Shown here one piece after another: positions 52,608 to 62,146 of a DNA stretch of 64,000 nucleotides. The notes below the pieces were generated by a model. It had not been told where the DNA came from, made no database searches, and saw only the letters and a list, made by a program, of their open reading frames with translations. Every line of letters starts with the position of its first letter. Position 1 is the stretch's first letter. Position numbers and translations under genes: made by a program. This DNA is from Okeania sp034190295 (GTDB taxonomy: Bacteria > Cyanobacteriota > Cyanobacteriia > Cyanobacteriales > Microcoleaceae). Location of the stretch: positions 52,002-116,001 of the forward strand of contig JAXHSW010000004.1 of assembly GCA_034190295.1 (NCBI GenBank), written 5' to 3'.

Positions 52608-53633
52608 CTAAATCCCAACAAACAACAGCGAAAATCCTCCTATATATAATATCAAAATCAACCAACTCTCAAAGCCAATCTTTCCTAAACCATATTCCTG
52701 ACGGCGTAACAAACCCAAAAGCAAAATTCCAGTCATCAAAATAGCTAGAGAAATCACAAAACTTTGAGAATTAGTCAAACCATGATAAATAGAACCCCGG
52801 CGATAAGCAAAATCAGAAAAAGCTATAAATAAAACATCAAAAGTATTGCCTCCGATAATATCACTAACTGCTAAAGTTAATGCACCTTGACGCACAGCAG
52901 CTACAGAAGTTACTAACTCTGGCAAAGAAGTCGAAATAGCCGTAAAAAGTCCACCCACTACACTTTGAGAAATACCACTTTTTTCAGATATTGCTATACC
53001 AGATTCTGCAACAAAGTAACCTGCTACACCTACAGTAATTGCTAATAAGAAAAAACTTAACCATAACCCTGTTAAACTAGAACCATCGTCAATATTTTCC
53101 TCCGGTTCATCAACCTTAGTATTATCAGTTTCAGTAGGTTCCCACATCGGATTTTTATTAGCTTGGGAAACTAAATTTAATCCATATAAATAAGCTCCTA
53201 ACAACACAAAAGAAGCAGGATGAATTGCCAAAATACTAACTTCAGGTCCAGCCATTGCTAATAGTGGTACTGCTAGTAATGCAACTAAAAGTGTTCCCTG
53301 AGTTAGGTTAGCCAAAGAAGCCGCAGCGTGTTCTAAATTTGCTTTACGATAGGCAATATCGGCAATACTTAAAAAAGCAGTTTGAGCCGCTATTCCACCA
53401 ATAGCATTACTAATAGCAAGTTCGGGATGGTTTGTAGCAGCAGCAGTTACGGAGGTAACAATTCCTGGTAAAGAAGTACTCCCCCCAAGTAAAATTGCTC
53501 CGACTAAAGCTTCGCCTAAACCTGTTTTATCGGCTAAACTATCGGCTACTTTTGTCATTTTACTGCCGGCAATGGCAATTACAAAAGCAGCTATTAAAAA
53601 TACACCTATATTAATTGATAAAGAGTCAAACAT
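52608..53633 (-). CDS. Sodium/calcium exchanger family (CaCA) membrane protein
   Basis: A 341-residue antiporter of the cation/Ca2+ exchanger family (YrbG-like). The two inverted alpha repeats are clear: GEALVGAILLGGSTSLPGIV with NAIGG about 40-85, and VVGGLFTAISTSLPELVTSV with SDIIGGNTFDV about 225-270; the second has the full STSLPE motif, the first has Gly in place of Glu (SLPG). About ten membrane segments are split by a hydrophilic loop near 165-185. The missing Glu in repeat 1 may change ion selectivity. I choose ATG 53633 over a TTG two codons upstream. The gene is coupled to the glycosyltransferase downstream by a one-base gap. Confidence 0.88.
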   Translation of the reverse strand: MFDSLSINIGVFLIAAFVIAIAGSKMTKVADSLADKTGLGEALVGAILLGGSTSLPGIVTSVTAAATNHPELAISNAIGGIAAQTAFLSIADIAYRKANLEHAAASLANLTQGTLLVALLAVPLLAMAGPEVSILAIHPASFVLLGAYLYGLNLVSQANKNPMWEPTETDNTKVDEPEENIDDGSSLTGLWLSFFLLAITVGVAGYFVAESGIAISEKSGISQSVVGGLFTAISTSLPELVTSVAAVRQGALTLAVSDIIGGNTFDVLFIAFSDFAYRRGSIYHGLTNSQSFVISLAILMTGILLLGLLRRQEYGLGKIGFESWLILILYIGGFSLLFVGI

Positions 53634-54743
53634 TAGCAAGTTATAAGTTATAAGTCAAAATCATTAAAAGTCAAAAGTCAAAAGTTATTAAAATTCAAAA
53701 GTCAAAAGTCAAAATTCAAAAGTTATTAAAAGTTAAAAGTCAAAAGTCAAAATTATTAAAATTCAAAAGTCAAAAGTCAAAAGTCAAAAGTTATTAAAAG
53801 TCATGCATTAAGATTTTATAGAAGCTCAAAACTTTGATTTTACAGTAATTTACCGAAATTATTTAACATTTCAAAGAGCGAAACTATTTGTGACATAGTG
53901 AATTCAAAAGTCAAAATTCAAAAGTCAAAAGTTATTCAAAGTCAAAAGTCAAAAGTCAAAAGTTATTCAAAGTCATGCATTAATATTTTATAGGAACTCA
54001 AAACTTTGATTTTACAGTAATTTACCGAAATTATTTAACATTTCAAAGAGCGAAACTATTTGTGACATAGTGAATTCAAAAGTCAAAAGTTATTCAAAGT
54101 CAAAAGTCAAAAGTCATGCATTAATATTTTATAGAAGCTCAAAACTTTGATTTTACAGTAATTTACCGAAATTATTTAACATTTCAAAGAGCGAAACTAT
54201 TTGTGACATAGTGAATTCAAAAGTCAAAATTCAAAAGTTATTCAAAGTCAAAATTCAAAATTCAAAAGTTATTCAAAGTCATGCATTAATATTTTATAGA
54301 AGCTCAAAACTTTGATTTTACAGTAATTTACCAAAATTATTTAACATTTCAAAGAGCGAAACTATTAGTCAAGTTTTTATCTAGGACTAAAAAAAGTAAT
54401 AGCTGATAGCTGATAGCTGACGGCTAAATGCTTTTTAAAACTATTAGTCAAGTTTTTATCTAGGACTAAAAAAAGTAATAGCTGATAGCTGATAGCTGAC
54501 GGCTAAATGCTTTTTAAAACTATTAGTCAAGTTTTTATCTAGGACTAAAAAAAAGTAATAGCTGATAGCTGACGGCTAAATGCTTTTTAAAACTATTAGT
54601 CAAGCTTTGATCTAGGACTAAAAAAAAGTAATAGCTGATAGCTGACGGCTAAATGCTTTTTAAAACTATTAGTCAAGTTTTTATCTAGGACTAAAAAAAA
54701 GTAATAGCTGATAGCTGATAGCTGATAGCTGACGGCTAAATGC
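53634..54743. repeat. Two tandem-repeat arrays between exchanger and YbhN-like genes
   Basis: Array A: four copies of a unit with AGCTCAAAACTTTGATTTT followed by ACAGTAATTTACCGAAATT and ACATTTCAAAGAGCGAAAC (marker at 53823, about 53996, 54136 and 54301), spaced by variable AAAAGTCAAA octamer runs. Array B: five copies of a unit with TTAGTCAAGTTTTTATCTAG and GCTGATAGCTGACGGCTAAA (marker at 54365, 54444, 54523, 54596 and 54669; spacings 79, 79, 73, 73), the last running into the stop of the next gene. No coding capacity. Confidence 0.85.
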
Positions 54744-55718
54744 TTACTGAGATTTTTTAATACTCTGCATTTTTTCCATAGCAATTAAATACTGTCCGAA
54801 AAATGGTAAACCAGCAATTGCTGGTAATACATAACGGGACGTACAAAGTAATCCTAAAGCTGCCCCAACTTCTGTAGAAAAATAAGGTTGATAAAACAGA
54901 ATAAAAGCAGCATCACGAGTACCAACTCCAGCAAAAGTTAAAGGTAATAATCCAGCCAAAATTGCTAAGGGAGATAATGCTAAACTTGCCAAAAGTGGAA
55001 CTGAAACATTTAACGCTAGAGTAAAAAACCAAATTTGTAATAGATGCCCGAACCAGATAAATATTGAAGTAGTAGCAATTTTAGTTAATAGTGCTTTGTC
55101 GTGCCAAAAATATCTGTGCATTTCTATCCAAGAAAGCTCTAGATTATCAATCTTGGAATAGATTTTTTTCGGAGCTATTTTCCGTGCTATTTGAAAAAAT
55201 ATATTGCTAAATTTGCGAGAAGATAATAATAATAATCCAATAATTAATCCTAAAGTTACCCCGGCAGTCATTACCCAAAATAATAAATCTTTTTCTGGAT
55301 AAATAATCAATCCAAAAGCACACCATATTAACAAAGAAACTAAATCGCAAGCCTTTTCAAATATCACTAGAGATAGAGATAAACTTCCCTCTAAATGTCC
55401 TCTTTGTTTCATAAAATAAGCTTTGACAATATCTCCCATTTTTGAGGGTAATATCATATTTAATACACTGGCAGCTAAAATTAATTTATTTGCTTCTCCA
55501 AAATTTAGATAAGATGATGATTTATTCCCTCTTTTTGGCATTAATTGTTGTAACCGCCAAGCAGTTAACATTGTTAATGGCGCTATCATACTAACACTAA
55601 TTACCATCCATACAGGGTGAGAATTTTGGAATACTTTTATCAGTCCAGTAAAATCAATTTTCCAGTAGATAGCTGTCAGAATAAGTAAACTGATAATTAT
55701 AGAAATTAGTCGTTTCAT
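54744..55718 (-). CDS. YbhN/AglD-like flippase-type membrane protein
   Basis: A 324-residue protein of the lysylphosphatidylglycerol-synthase transmembrane region family (UPF0104). About eight membrane segments are present, with family features AWRLQQLMP (about 53-61), NMILPSKMGDIVKAYFMKQR (about 87-106) and PLTFAGVGTRDAAFILF (about 263-279). Relatives are thought to flip lipid-linked sugars or lipids across the membrane. Next to many GT-C glycosyltransferases, which need polyprenyl-sugar donors outside, that role would fit (inference). The start ATG is at 55718. The C-terminus (SIKKSQ) is encoded up against the edge of array B. Confidence 0.85.
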   Translation of the reverse strand: MKRLISIIISLLILTAIYWKIDFTGLIKVFQNSHPVWMVISVSMIAPLTMLTAWRLQQLMPKRGNKSSSYLNFGEANKLILAASVLNMILPSKMGDIVKAYFMKQRGHLEGSLSLSLVIFEKACDLVSLLIWCAFGLIIYPEKDLLFWVMTAGVTLGLIIGLLLLSSRKFSNIFFQIARKIAPKKIYSKIDNLELSWIEMHRYFWHDKALLTKIATTSIFIWFGHLLQIWFFTLALNVSVPLLASLALSPLAILAGLLPLTFAGVGTRDAAFILFYQPYFSTEVGAALGLLCTSRYVLPAIAGLPFFGQYLIAMEKMQSIKKSQ

Positions 55719-56134
55719 AAGTGATGCTCAAGTCTTTAACTTAGTCTAAATTACTATAGATAGTTCAATAATTATAGTAGTGGCGTTGCATAATATTAGA
55801 TATCATATTAAATCCGATAGATCGAGCATCCTTTTCTCAAAATAATTGGGTCTAATACCCCGCCTTTTAAGGCGAAATATTTTTAGAGCAAAGCTCAAAT
55901 CCCCATGACAAAAATAACTTCTGTACGGGTGATTTTCTACGGAATGCTCCTAATTAAGCGTTTACTAAGTATTCCGGAACGGAAATCACCCCTACTGACT
56001 TGCAGACTTGCTGACGCGCGTTAATTTGATGGGGAGAGGATTTAATCTTAGCGAATAATTAAAGTTTAAAGCTTCTACCTTTAAGCAGAAATAAGAAAAA
56101 TTTTTCCTTGAGGTAATTGTGATAACAATTTCAT
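55719..56134. repeat. Spacer with an inverted R repeat
   Basis: An R-family copy in inverted orientation spans 55848-56023 and includes an extra segment with GGAATGCTCCTAATTAAGCG. A short P-like fragment follows. No gene. Confidence 0.55.
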
Positions 56135-57494
56135 AAAATCAGGACTTACGCAAGGACACTATATATAGTGCATGGCAAATATAGCGATTGCTGACACAAA
56201 GCTCCGCTAACGCTGAGAAAAATCATAGCGATCGCCCAACACTGTTGGTTTTATTCCTATTCCTAAAAACCTAAATAACTGTCATTTTAATTGTAGGATA
56301 TTTAAGTTCAGATACTAGATATTTGGACAATAATTGATGTTTCAGATGATAAATAGTTATCCCAAAAATATTTGCCATTTTTTTCAAATAATTCCAGACT
56401 AACATGGCACAAGCAATATGGTTTTGTTGGATTTTTGCCCGACGACCCAATCCAAAATCCCAGCCCTGTTAGTTGCTTAATTCTGGCGTGAAACTCCTCA
56501 ATTTTCCATCTAGGCGCGAATCTCAAACTCAACGTCATCTGTGCTCTGATTACTGAGGTGGTTAGTAACAATATATTCTGTTCTGTTTTTAGAAACAGTA
56601 ACCCAGAATAATTTGACTTTTTTATCTCTAGGAAAACCTTTGATTTTAATGATTTTCCCTGATACTAATTCTCTCTTATTCCATGTTATTTCCTCCAGTT
56701 TTTTATACTTTTCTACACCCCCTGTATCGTCTACCAAACGATTGCTTTTTAACGGGCAATAGTAAATTTTACCTAAATTATCTATTAAACCCATGAGTCT
56801 TTGGGTTGCATACCAGCTATCCATTAATACTGTTTTTACTGGTATTTTTTTATTTTTTACTACATCAATCATCATATCTTCTACATGATCTATTTTACTC
56901 TTTCGATCACTTTCGATCTTTATAAATCCTATAATCCACTATCCAAAAACGAACTAGAATGAGGATTAAAATATAAGCAATTAACTACTCCTATCCCACG
57001 GACTACCCCATGTTCATTACCACTATACTGACGCCGGACAAGCTCAAGATGCATGGGAATACTTTTTATTGATAACTGTGGAGCGCAAAAATTAAATAAC
57101 CATCTTCAGTAGTTATAATTTCTTCCCTGACGTTTTGCCACAAAACTTCTGTCCCTAAATCAATGTTTTTCAAGTAACGATTAATTTGATCGTGGCTAAT
57201 TTTTTCTAGATGGTCAGCAAGATTTGTTATAGTGTAATTTGTTTGACTACTTATTAGATACTGACAATATTTTATATAATTAAAGTCCATGAAAAAATCG
57301 CGCGTCAAAAAACTATGTTATTCTTAGTTAAAATAATACCAGATAATCTATAATATACTTGCTCAAAATCTTTCAGTAAATGATAATTTTTTGGTTGATG
57401 CGATCGCAAATGGAAACGGTGTTTAACTCCCAAATCTAGAGAGAGAATTAAGGGTTTACACTATATATAGTGTCTTTGCGTAAGTCCTGAAAAT
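56135..57494 (-). mobile_element. IS701-like insertion element, inactive, with 5-bp target duplication AAAAT
   Basis: The element spans 56140-57489 (1350 bp). Its 31-bp ends start CAGGACTTACGCA, continue through ACTATATATAGTG and differ at one base. AAAAT flanks both sides (56135-56139, 57490-57494). The inside holds a broken transposase (next entry). The first 13 bases of the ends are the same as in the MITE at 19081, so this is a plausible parent of that family. Confidence 0.9.
56290..57308 (-). pseudogene. Broken DDE transposase of IS701-like type
   Basis: Reading in several frames gives the normal order of an IS701/IS4-like transposase. The N-terminus is MDFNYIKYCQYLISS and NYTITNLADHLEKISHDQIN (start about 57308). 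Then come HGVVRGIGVVNCLYFNPHSSSF in a shifted frame, KSKIDHVEDMM, VKTVLMDSWYAT (second catalytic Asp), KIYYCPLKSNRLVDDTGGV, and after another shift APRWKIEEFHARIKQLTG (the catalytic Glu region) and QNHIACAMLVWNYLKK. At least four frameshifts or stops are present, so it makes no active enzyme. Confidence 0.85.
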
Positions 57495-57838
57495 ATTTCT
57501 ATATTGATGGATATGAAAAAAAAAGATTAAATATTAATTAATAATATACGCGAAACATTTTTGGCGTGATAATCCTATAAATAGCTGTGGCACAAAGGGT
57601 TAAACAAAAGTGCAGCTTGCGCTGAGGTTTCCGACCGCGTAAAGACGAAGCAAGAAAGCTGATGAAGATGGTAGTAGCGTGGGTACAACTCAGTTTATTT
57701 GATTTGCTACCTAGCCCGATAATCTATGTTAGTGCAGCATTCCAGAGGAAAGCTTTGCGCCAGCAATACAAGAATCTCCCGCTATAATCGCTCTTATTTA
57801 ACGACGACATAAGTACCTTTGAAAAACTTTATCTGAAT
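57495..57838. other. Spacer with a possible 41-codon open frame
   Basis: A short frame from ATG 57662 to a stop at 57785-57787 reads MKMVVAWVQLSLFDLL and ends ALRQQYKNLPL; upstream codons GFRPRKDEARKL are open too. It has no ribosome binding site and I do not recognise it. It may be the tail of a lost gene or a small protein. No other feature is seen before the multicopper oxidase. Confidence 0.35.
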
Positions 57839-59920
57839 ATGTACAAAACAAATCAGAACAACTGTCACTATCTAGATTTTATAGGAGTCTGGAAAACCCT
57901 TCTAGGTAGTTGGTTATACATTGCTGTGGTGGTTTTCATCTCGGCACAAATTGCAATGTTTGCAGCTCAACCTGCCCAAGCTGCGCAAGCTGCTCCAGAA
58001 GAACACATCCTGAACAATCCACCAGTACTAGAATTTCTAGAATTTCGTCAACCTATACCACTTAATGCACCGAAATCAATATCTGATGACGAAAGGGAGG
58101 AAGAGTTTGGTTGTGCAGAAACGGTAGTGCCAAATGTTCGAGCAGATAAACAGTTAGACCTCAAGATCGAATACGTTACAGCCAAAATCCGTAACCCAGC
58201 AACAGGTAAAGACGACAATGTAAATTTGCGGGCTTATGTTGGCACCGAGACAAGTGTGGATACTCCCTATGTAGCTCCTACAATTGAAGTATATCCAAGC
58301 GATACTGTTCGCATCAATCTGCACAATAACCTACCGTCAGAGGAAAATTGTACTGAGAAAGGTAATAACACGTTCCATTGCTTCAACAGTAGTAATTTGC
58401 ATTCCCATGGCTTATGGATTAGTCCAGCAGGCAATAGCGATAACGTTTTGGTCTCAATTAGTCCCAAAGAGAGTTTTACATACGAATACAACATTCCTGA
58501 CGATCATCCAGCAGGCACTTTTTGGTACCACCCGCACCGACATGGCTCGACTGCGGCTCAGGTTGCAAGTGGCATGGCGGGAGCCTTAATTGTTTGTGGT
58601 CGTAGAGCGCCCCAATGGTCTCAGTCTGGCAACGAATTCATTAATGGGGACATCGACACCCTATTGAAAGGACTGGAATATGATATGCAGGATCGTGTCT
58701 TGGTATTACAACAAATTCAGTACGCCTGCGGTCAGAATCAGGATGGTAGTATTAACTGGAATTGCAATGGCAAAGTAGGCGAAATTGAGTATAAAAATTT
58801 AGATTTCAGCCCCAATTCTTGGGGGGATTCCGGGCGTTACACAAGTATCAATGGAGAAGTTATACCTACAATTAATGAAGCCACTCAGGGCAAAATTGAG
58901 CGGTGGCGAATGATTCATGGGGGCGTGCGCGACACTATTAACCTAGAGTTTCGTAAGAAGAGAGAGAATGCAGACAATTATTTGAAATTAGCTGCGAAGG
59001 ATGCCGAGAGTTGGATCGAAGAAAATTGTCCAGGCTCTGCCATTGACTACTACATCATTGCTGAGGATGGACTCACTAGGTCTGAGGCACGGAAAACAAT
59101 ATTAGCGACCTTGCAGCCTGGCTACCGCAGCGATGCGCTGGTAGTTTTTCCCGAAGCTGGTGAGTACTGCGTAATTGATACATCTGCTCCTGCTTCACAA
59201 AGTGTGAGGCAGGTAAGGGAAAGTCGCCAACTGCTGGCTGTGGTCGAGGTTAATAAAGGAAATGAAGTGGGTAATATTGAGGATTATATGAAAAAACAAT
59301 TGATAAGTGCTGCTGAGAAACAGTTTCAACAAAATGAAAAGGTCAAAAATAAAGTTGTTGAAGATATTAATAATCCCAATGCTATCAAACTAACTCTCTT
59401 TGAGCCGCATCCTCAGATAACAGATGGGGAAGTCGCCCATACCCATAGACAGGAGATGGCTTTCTTTATCGACACTTCGACCACCCCTGTTGAGTTTAAG
59501 GTCAGCAATGGCGTTGGCTCGTCTTTCGACCCCAAGTCTTACGATCCTAACCGTATCGATCGCAAACTCAAGCTAGGTGATGCCGAGGAATGGGCTTTGA
59601 CGTCCTACGTTGGTGGTCATCCATTTCACATCCATGTGAATCCTTTTCAAATCGTTAAAATCCTCGATCCAAATGGCAAGGATGTCAGCGTTCCGGAGGC
59701 AACAGATGATTTTAGTGGCCAGCCTGACCCAGAGTATCCAGGATTAAAAGGCGTCTGGAAAGATACCATTTTTGTCAAGCAAGACTACACCGTCGTTGTG
59801 CGTACCCGCTACGAGCGTTATATCGGTAAATTTGTGCAGCACTGCCACATTCTCGACCATGAAGACCAAGGCATGATGCAGAATATCAGTATTGTACTAC
59901 CATCAGAGTTGTCTAAGTAG
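57839..59920 (+). CDS. Multicopper oxidase (laccase type)
   Basis: A 693-residue exported oxidase that couples one-electron oxidation of a substrate to reduction of O2 to water. Residues about 24-52 form a membrane segment with AQA sites (Sec signal or anchor). The copper ligands are complete: HSHG (H188, H190), WYHPHRHG (H231, H233, H235), HPFHIH (H594, H597, H599) and HCHILDHEDQGMM (about 668-680), which supplies the type 1 Cys, His and axial Met and the type 3 His. An insert of about 60 residues around 380-440 and 470-510 makes it longer than bacterial CotA/CueO. The substrate (phenols, Mn, Fe or Cu) cannot be told. A clear terminator follows. Confidence 0.92.
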   Translation: MYKTNQNNCHYLDFIGVWKTLLGSWLYIAVVVFISAQIAMFAAQPAQAAQAAPEEHILNNPPVLEFLEFRQPIPLNAPKSISDDEREEEFGCAETVVPNVRADKQLDLKIEYVTAKIRNPATGKDDNVNLRAYVGTETSVDTPYVAPTIEVYPSDTVRINLHNNLPSEENCTEKGNNTFHCFNSSNLHSHGLWISPAGNSDNVLVSISPKESFTYEYNIPDDHPAGTFWYHPHRHGSTAAQVASGMAGALIVCGRRAPQWSQSGNEFINGDIDTLLKGLEYDMQDRVLVLQQIQYACGQNQDGSINWNCNGKVGEIEYKNLDFSPNSWGDSGRYTSINGEVIPTINEATQGKIERWRMIHGGVRDTINLEFRKKRENADNYLKLAAKDAESWIEENCPGSAIDYYIIAEDGLTRSEARKTILATLQPGYRSDALVVFPEAGEYCVIDTSAPASQSVRQVRESRQLLAVVEVNKGNEVGNIEDYMKKQLISAAEKQFQQNEKVKNKVVEDINNPNAIKLTLFEPHPQITDGEVAHTHRQEMAFFIDTSTTPVEFKVSNGVGSSFDPKSYDPNRIDRKLKLGDAEEWALTSYVGGHPFHIHVNPFQIVKILDPNGKDVSVPEATDDFSGQPDPEYPGLKGVWKDTIFVKQDYTVVVRTRYERYIGKFVQHCHILDHEDQGMMQNISIVLPSELSK

Positions 59921-59951
59921 TTAAACATCTGATGAACAAATGAGTGAAGTG

Positions 59952-59990
59952 CCTCTGTGGCAGGCAATATACCTGTACCACGGAGGTTTT
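59952..59990 (+). terminator. Strong intrinsic terminator after the multicopper oxidase
   Basis: CCTCTGTGG-CAGG pairs with CCTG-TA-CCACGGAGG (one G-U pair) around a CAATATA loop and is followed by TTTT. It lies about 30 bp after the stop codon and fits the form of a Rho-independent terminator. Confidence 0.8.
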
Positions 59991-60064
59991 ACTATTTACA
60001 TTTTTACCTTATATACCTAGAATCTGCTGTAAGTATTTTACTGAACATTATATAAGACCATCCG

Positions 60065-61879
60065 TTAAGCTGGAACTGTAACAACCTCACTACCAGATAA
60101 GCCAAAAGCTTTGTGAATAGCTTGCAATGCTTTCACTCCATCCTCCTCTTCTACCACACAACTAATTTTAATTTCCGAAGTAGCAATCATCAAAATATTA
60201 ATTTTACTTGCTGCCAACGCTTCAAACATTTGTGCTGCAACCCCTGGATGTGCAATCATTCCAGAACCCACAACACTCACTTTGGCAATAGCACTCTCCA
60301 ACACCACTTCTCCCCAACCAAACTCTAATGCTGCATTTGTCAAAATTTGATATGCAGTTTCTCCCTCTAGTTGGGAAACAGTAAAAGCAAGATCGCGAGT
60401 CAAAACCCCATTTACACTATAACAACGTTGTGACTGGATGATCGTATCCACACTAATATTATTCTGCGCCAACAAACCAAATATTTTTGCTGCCATTCCT
60501 GGGCGATCGGGAATTTGACGCACTGCTAGTCTTGCTTGCTTGAGATCCAAAGCTACCGCTCTTACTGGTCGAGAAACTTCTTGTGACTCAGAAGCAGCAG
60601 AGCTACTAGAAATATCTGCAACATCCACATCAAATGTTTGACACAAAGAATTAACTGCCTTTTCACAGTCTTCTGCATCAACCACACAACTGACCTTAAC
60701 TTCCGAAGTAGAAATCATTACTATATTTACCCCTGCTGCTGCCAAAGTTTCAAACATTTTGGCTGCTACTCGCGGTCGTCCGATCATTCCCGCACCTACA
60801 AGACTGACTTTAGCAATAGGTCGCTCTTGTATTTTGATTTCCGGTTCGCCCAAACTGGGGTCAGAATTTTTACCCAAAGCAGGTAGTATGGCATCCGCTA
60901 CTGCTGCCGCTTGTTTCAAAGTATCTTTCCCGACAGTGAAGGCAATATCATTAGTATTACTTTCGTGAATAGATTGAATTATCAAATCTACATCTATATT
61001 TTGTACCGCAATACCAGAAAATAATTTGGCTGCCACACCAGGGCGATCGGGAACGCGCAACAGAGAAATTCCCCCTTGGTCGATGTCATATTCCACAGCA
61101 TCTACAGATTTTGTCAACTCCAAATCTTGCAAAGCACGACGTTGGGGTATTGAAGAAACTACACGAGTACCCGGTGCATCACTCCAACTGGATAAGACTA
61201 CTAATGGCATTCCATAATTTCGAGCAATTTCTACTGCTCTGGGATGCAGCACTTTTGCTCCTAAACTTGCCAACTCTAACATTTCATCACAGGTAATGTC
61301 TGACATTAACTGCGCTTCGGGTACTATGCGGGGGTCAGTTGTTAAGATTCCAGGTACGTCTGTATATATTTCACATCTTTCTGCTTGGAGTGCTGCTGCT
61401 AAAGCGACTGCGGAAGTATCCGAGCCGCCTCTACCTAATGTGGTGATTTCCTGGTGGCGAGTCTGACTAATACCTTGGAAACCTGCAACGACTACAACTT
61501 CTCCGTGTTTGAGATGTTCTTCTATGCGTTCGGTTTTAATATTTAAGATACGAGCGCGGGAATGTTCAGCTTCTGTGACTATTCCTACTTGCGCTCCTGT
61601 CAGGGAAATAGCTGGCACTCCCAATTCTTTTAAGGCCATGCTCATGAGAGCGATGGTCACTTGTTCCCCTGTGGATAGTAGCATATCCATTTCTCGACGA
61701 CAGGGGTTGGAAGAGATTTCGTTTGCTAGTTTGACTAAACCATCTGTGGTTTTTCCCATTGCCGAAACGACTACTACTACCGAGCGATCGCTTGCTGTTT
61801 TTGCAATACGTTGGGCCACTGCTTTAATTCTTTCTACAGACCCGACTGATGTGCCACCGTATTTTTGGACTATTAGCAT
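60065..61879 (-). CDS. lysC: Aspartokinase with four ACT domains
   Basis: Aspartokinase phosphorylates L-aspartate in the first step of the lysine, threonine and methionine pathways. The kinase domain covers about 1-240: KYGGTSVGS (6-14), GFQGIS, TTLGRGGSDTSAVALAAAL (about 146-164) and YTDVPGILTTDPRIV (about 177-191). The C-terminal half contains four ACT domains in two pairs (about 265-330, 345-412, 445-520, 530-600), the arrangement typical of cyanobacterial LysC of about 600 residues, which is inhibited by lysine and threonine together in Synechocystis (established knowledge). The start ATG is at 61879. It is monocistronic. Identification is firm. Confidence 0.97.
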   Translation of the reverse strand: MLIVQKYGGTSVGSVERIKAVAQRIAKTASDRSVVVVVSAMGKTTDGLVKLANEISSNPCRREMDMLLSTGEQVTIALMSMALKELGVPAISLTGAQVGIVTEAEHSRARILNIKTERIEEHLKHGEVVVVAGFQGISQTRHQEITTLGRGGSDTSAVALAAALQAERCEIYTDVPGILTTDPRIVPEAQLMSDITCDEMLELASLGAKVLHPRAVEIARNYGMPLVVLSSWSDAPGTRVVSSIPQRRALQDLELTKSVDAVEYDIDQGGISLLRVPDRPGVAAKLFSGIAVQNIDVDLIIQSIHESNTNDIAFTVGKDTLKQAAAVADAILPALGKNSDPSLGEPEIKIQERPIAKVSLVGAGMIGRPRVAAKMFETLAAAGVNIVMISTSEVKVSCVVDAEDCEKAVNSLCQTFDVDVADISSSSAASESQEVSRPVRAVALDLKQARLAVRQIPDRPGMAAKIFGLLAQNNISVDTIIQSQRCYSVNGVLTRDLAFTVSQLEGETAYQILTNAALEFGWGEVVLESAIAKVSVVGSGMIAHPGVAAQMFEALAASKINILMIATSEIKISCVVEEEDGVKALQAIHKAFGLSGSEVVTVPA

Positions 61880-61980
61880 ATTGATTTGAGAATTAGACTA
61901 TTAAAATATAAACTGTATTAATTTCAATTCTTCCGTTAAAAGTTGTTAACCGGATTGATTAAAGTGTATCTTTTTAGATC

Positions 61981-62070
61981 GGGACTTACGCAAATTTACT
62001 TTTAAACCACCATCTGTAGAGGCGAATTGCATTTATACTCGCTATATGTAGAGTCTCTGCGTAAGTCCTG
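61981..62070. mobile_element. MITE copy, 90 bp
   Basis: GGGACTTACGCA at 61981 and TGCGTAAGTCC ending at about 62069 are the inverted ends of the same MITE family as 19081-19189. The middle has AGGCGAATTGCATTTATAC. The flanks (AGATC and TATAT) do not match, so no target duplication remains. Confidence 0.75.
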
Positions 62071-62146
62071 TATATTTAATTTGGTGTGATAACTTTAATT
62101 TCAGAACATTAAGAAAAATTTTATTAGTTTGCGGGAGTAAAACATT

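Noticed and set aside
61509..61889. A 126-codon plus-strand frame opposite lysC
   Set aside because: It lies wholly within the conserved kinase domain of lysC on the other strand; codon constraint explains the open frame.
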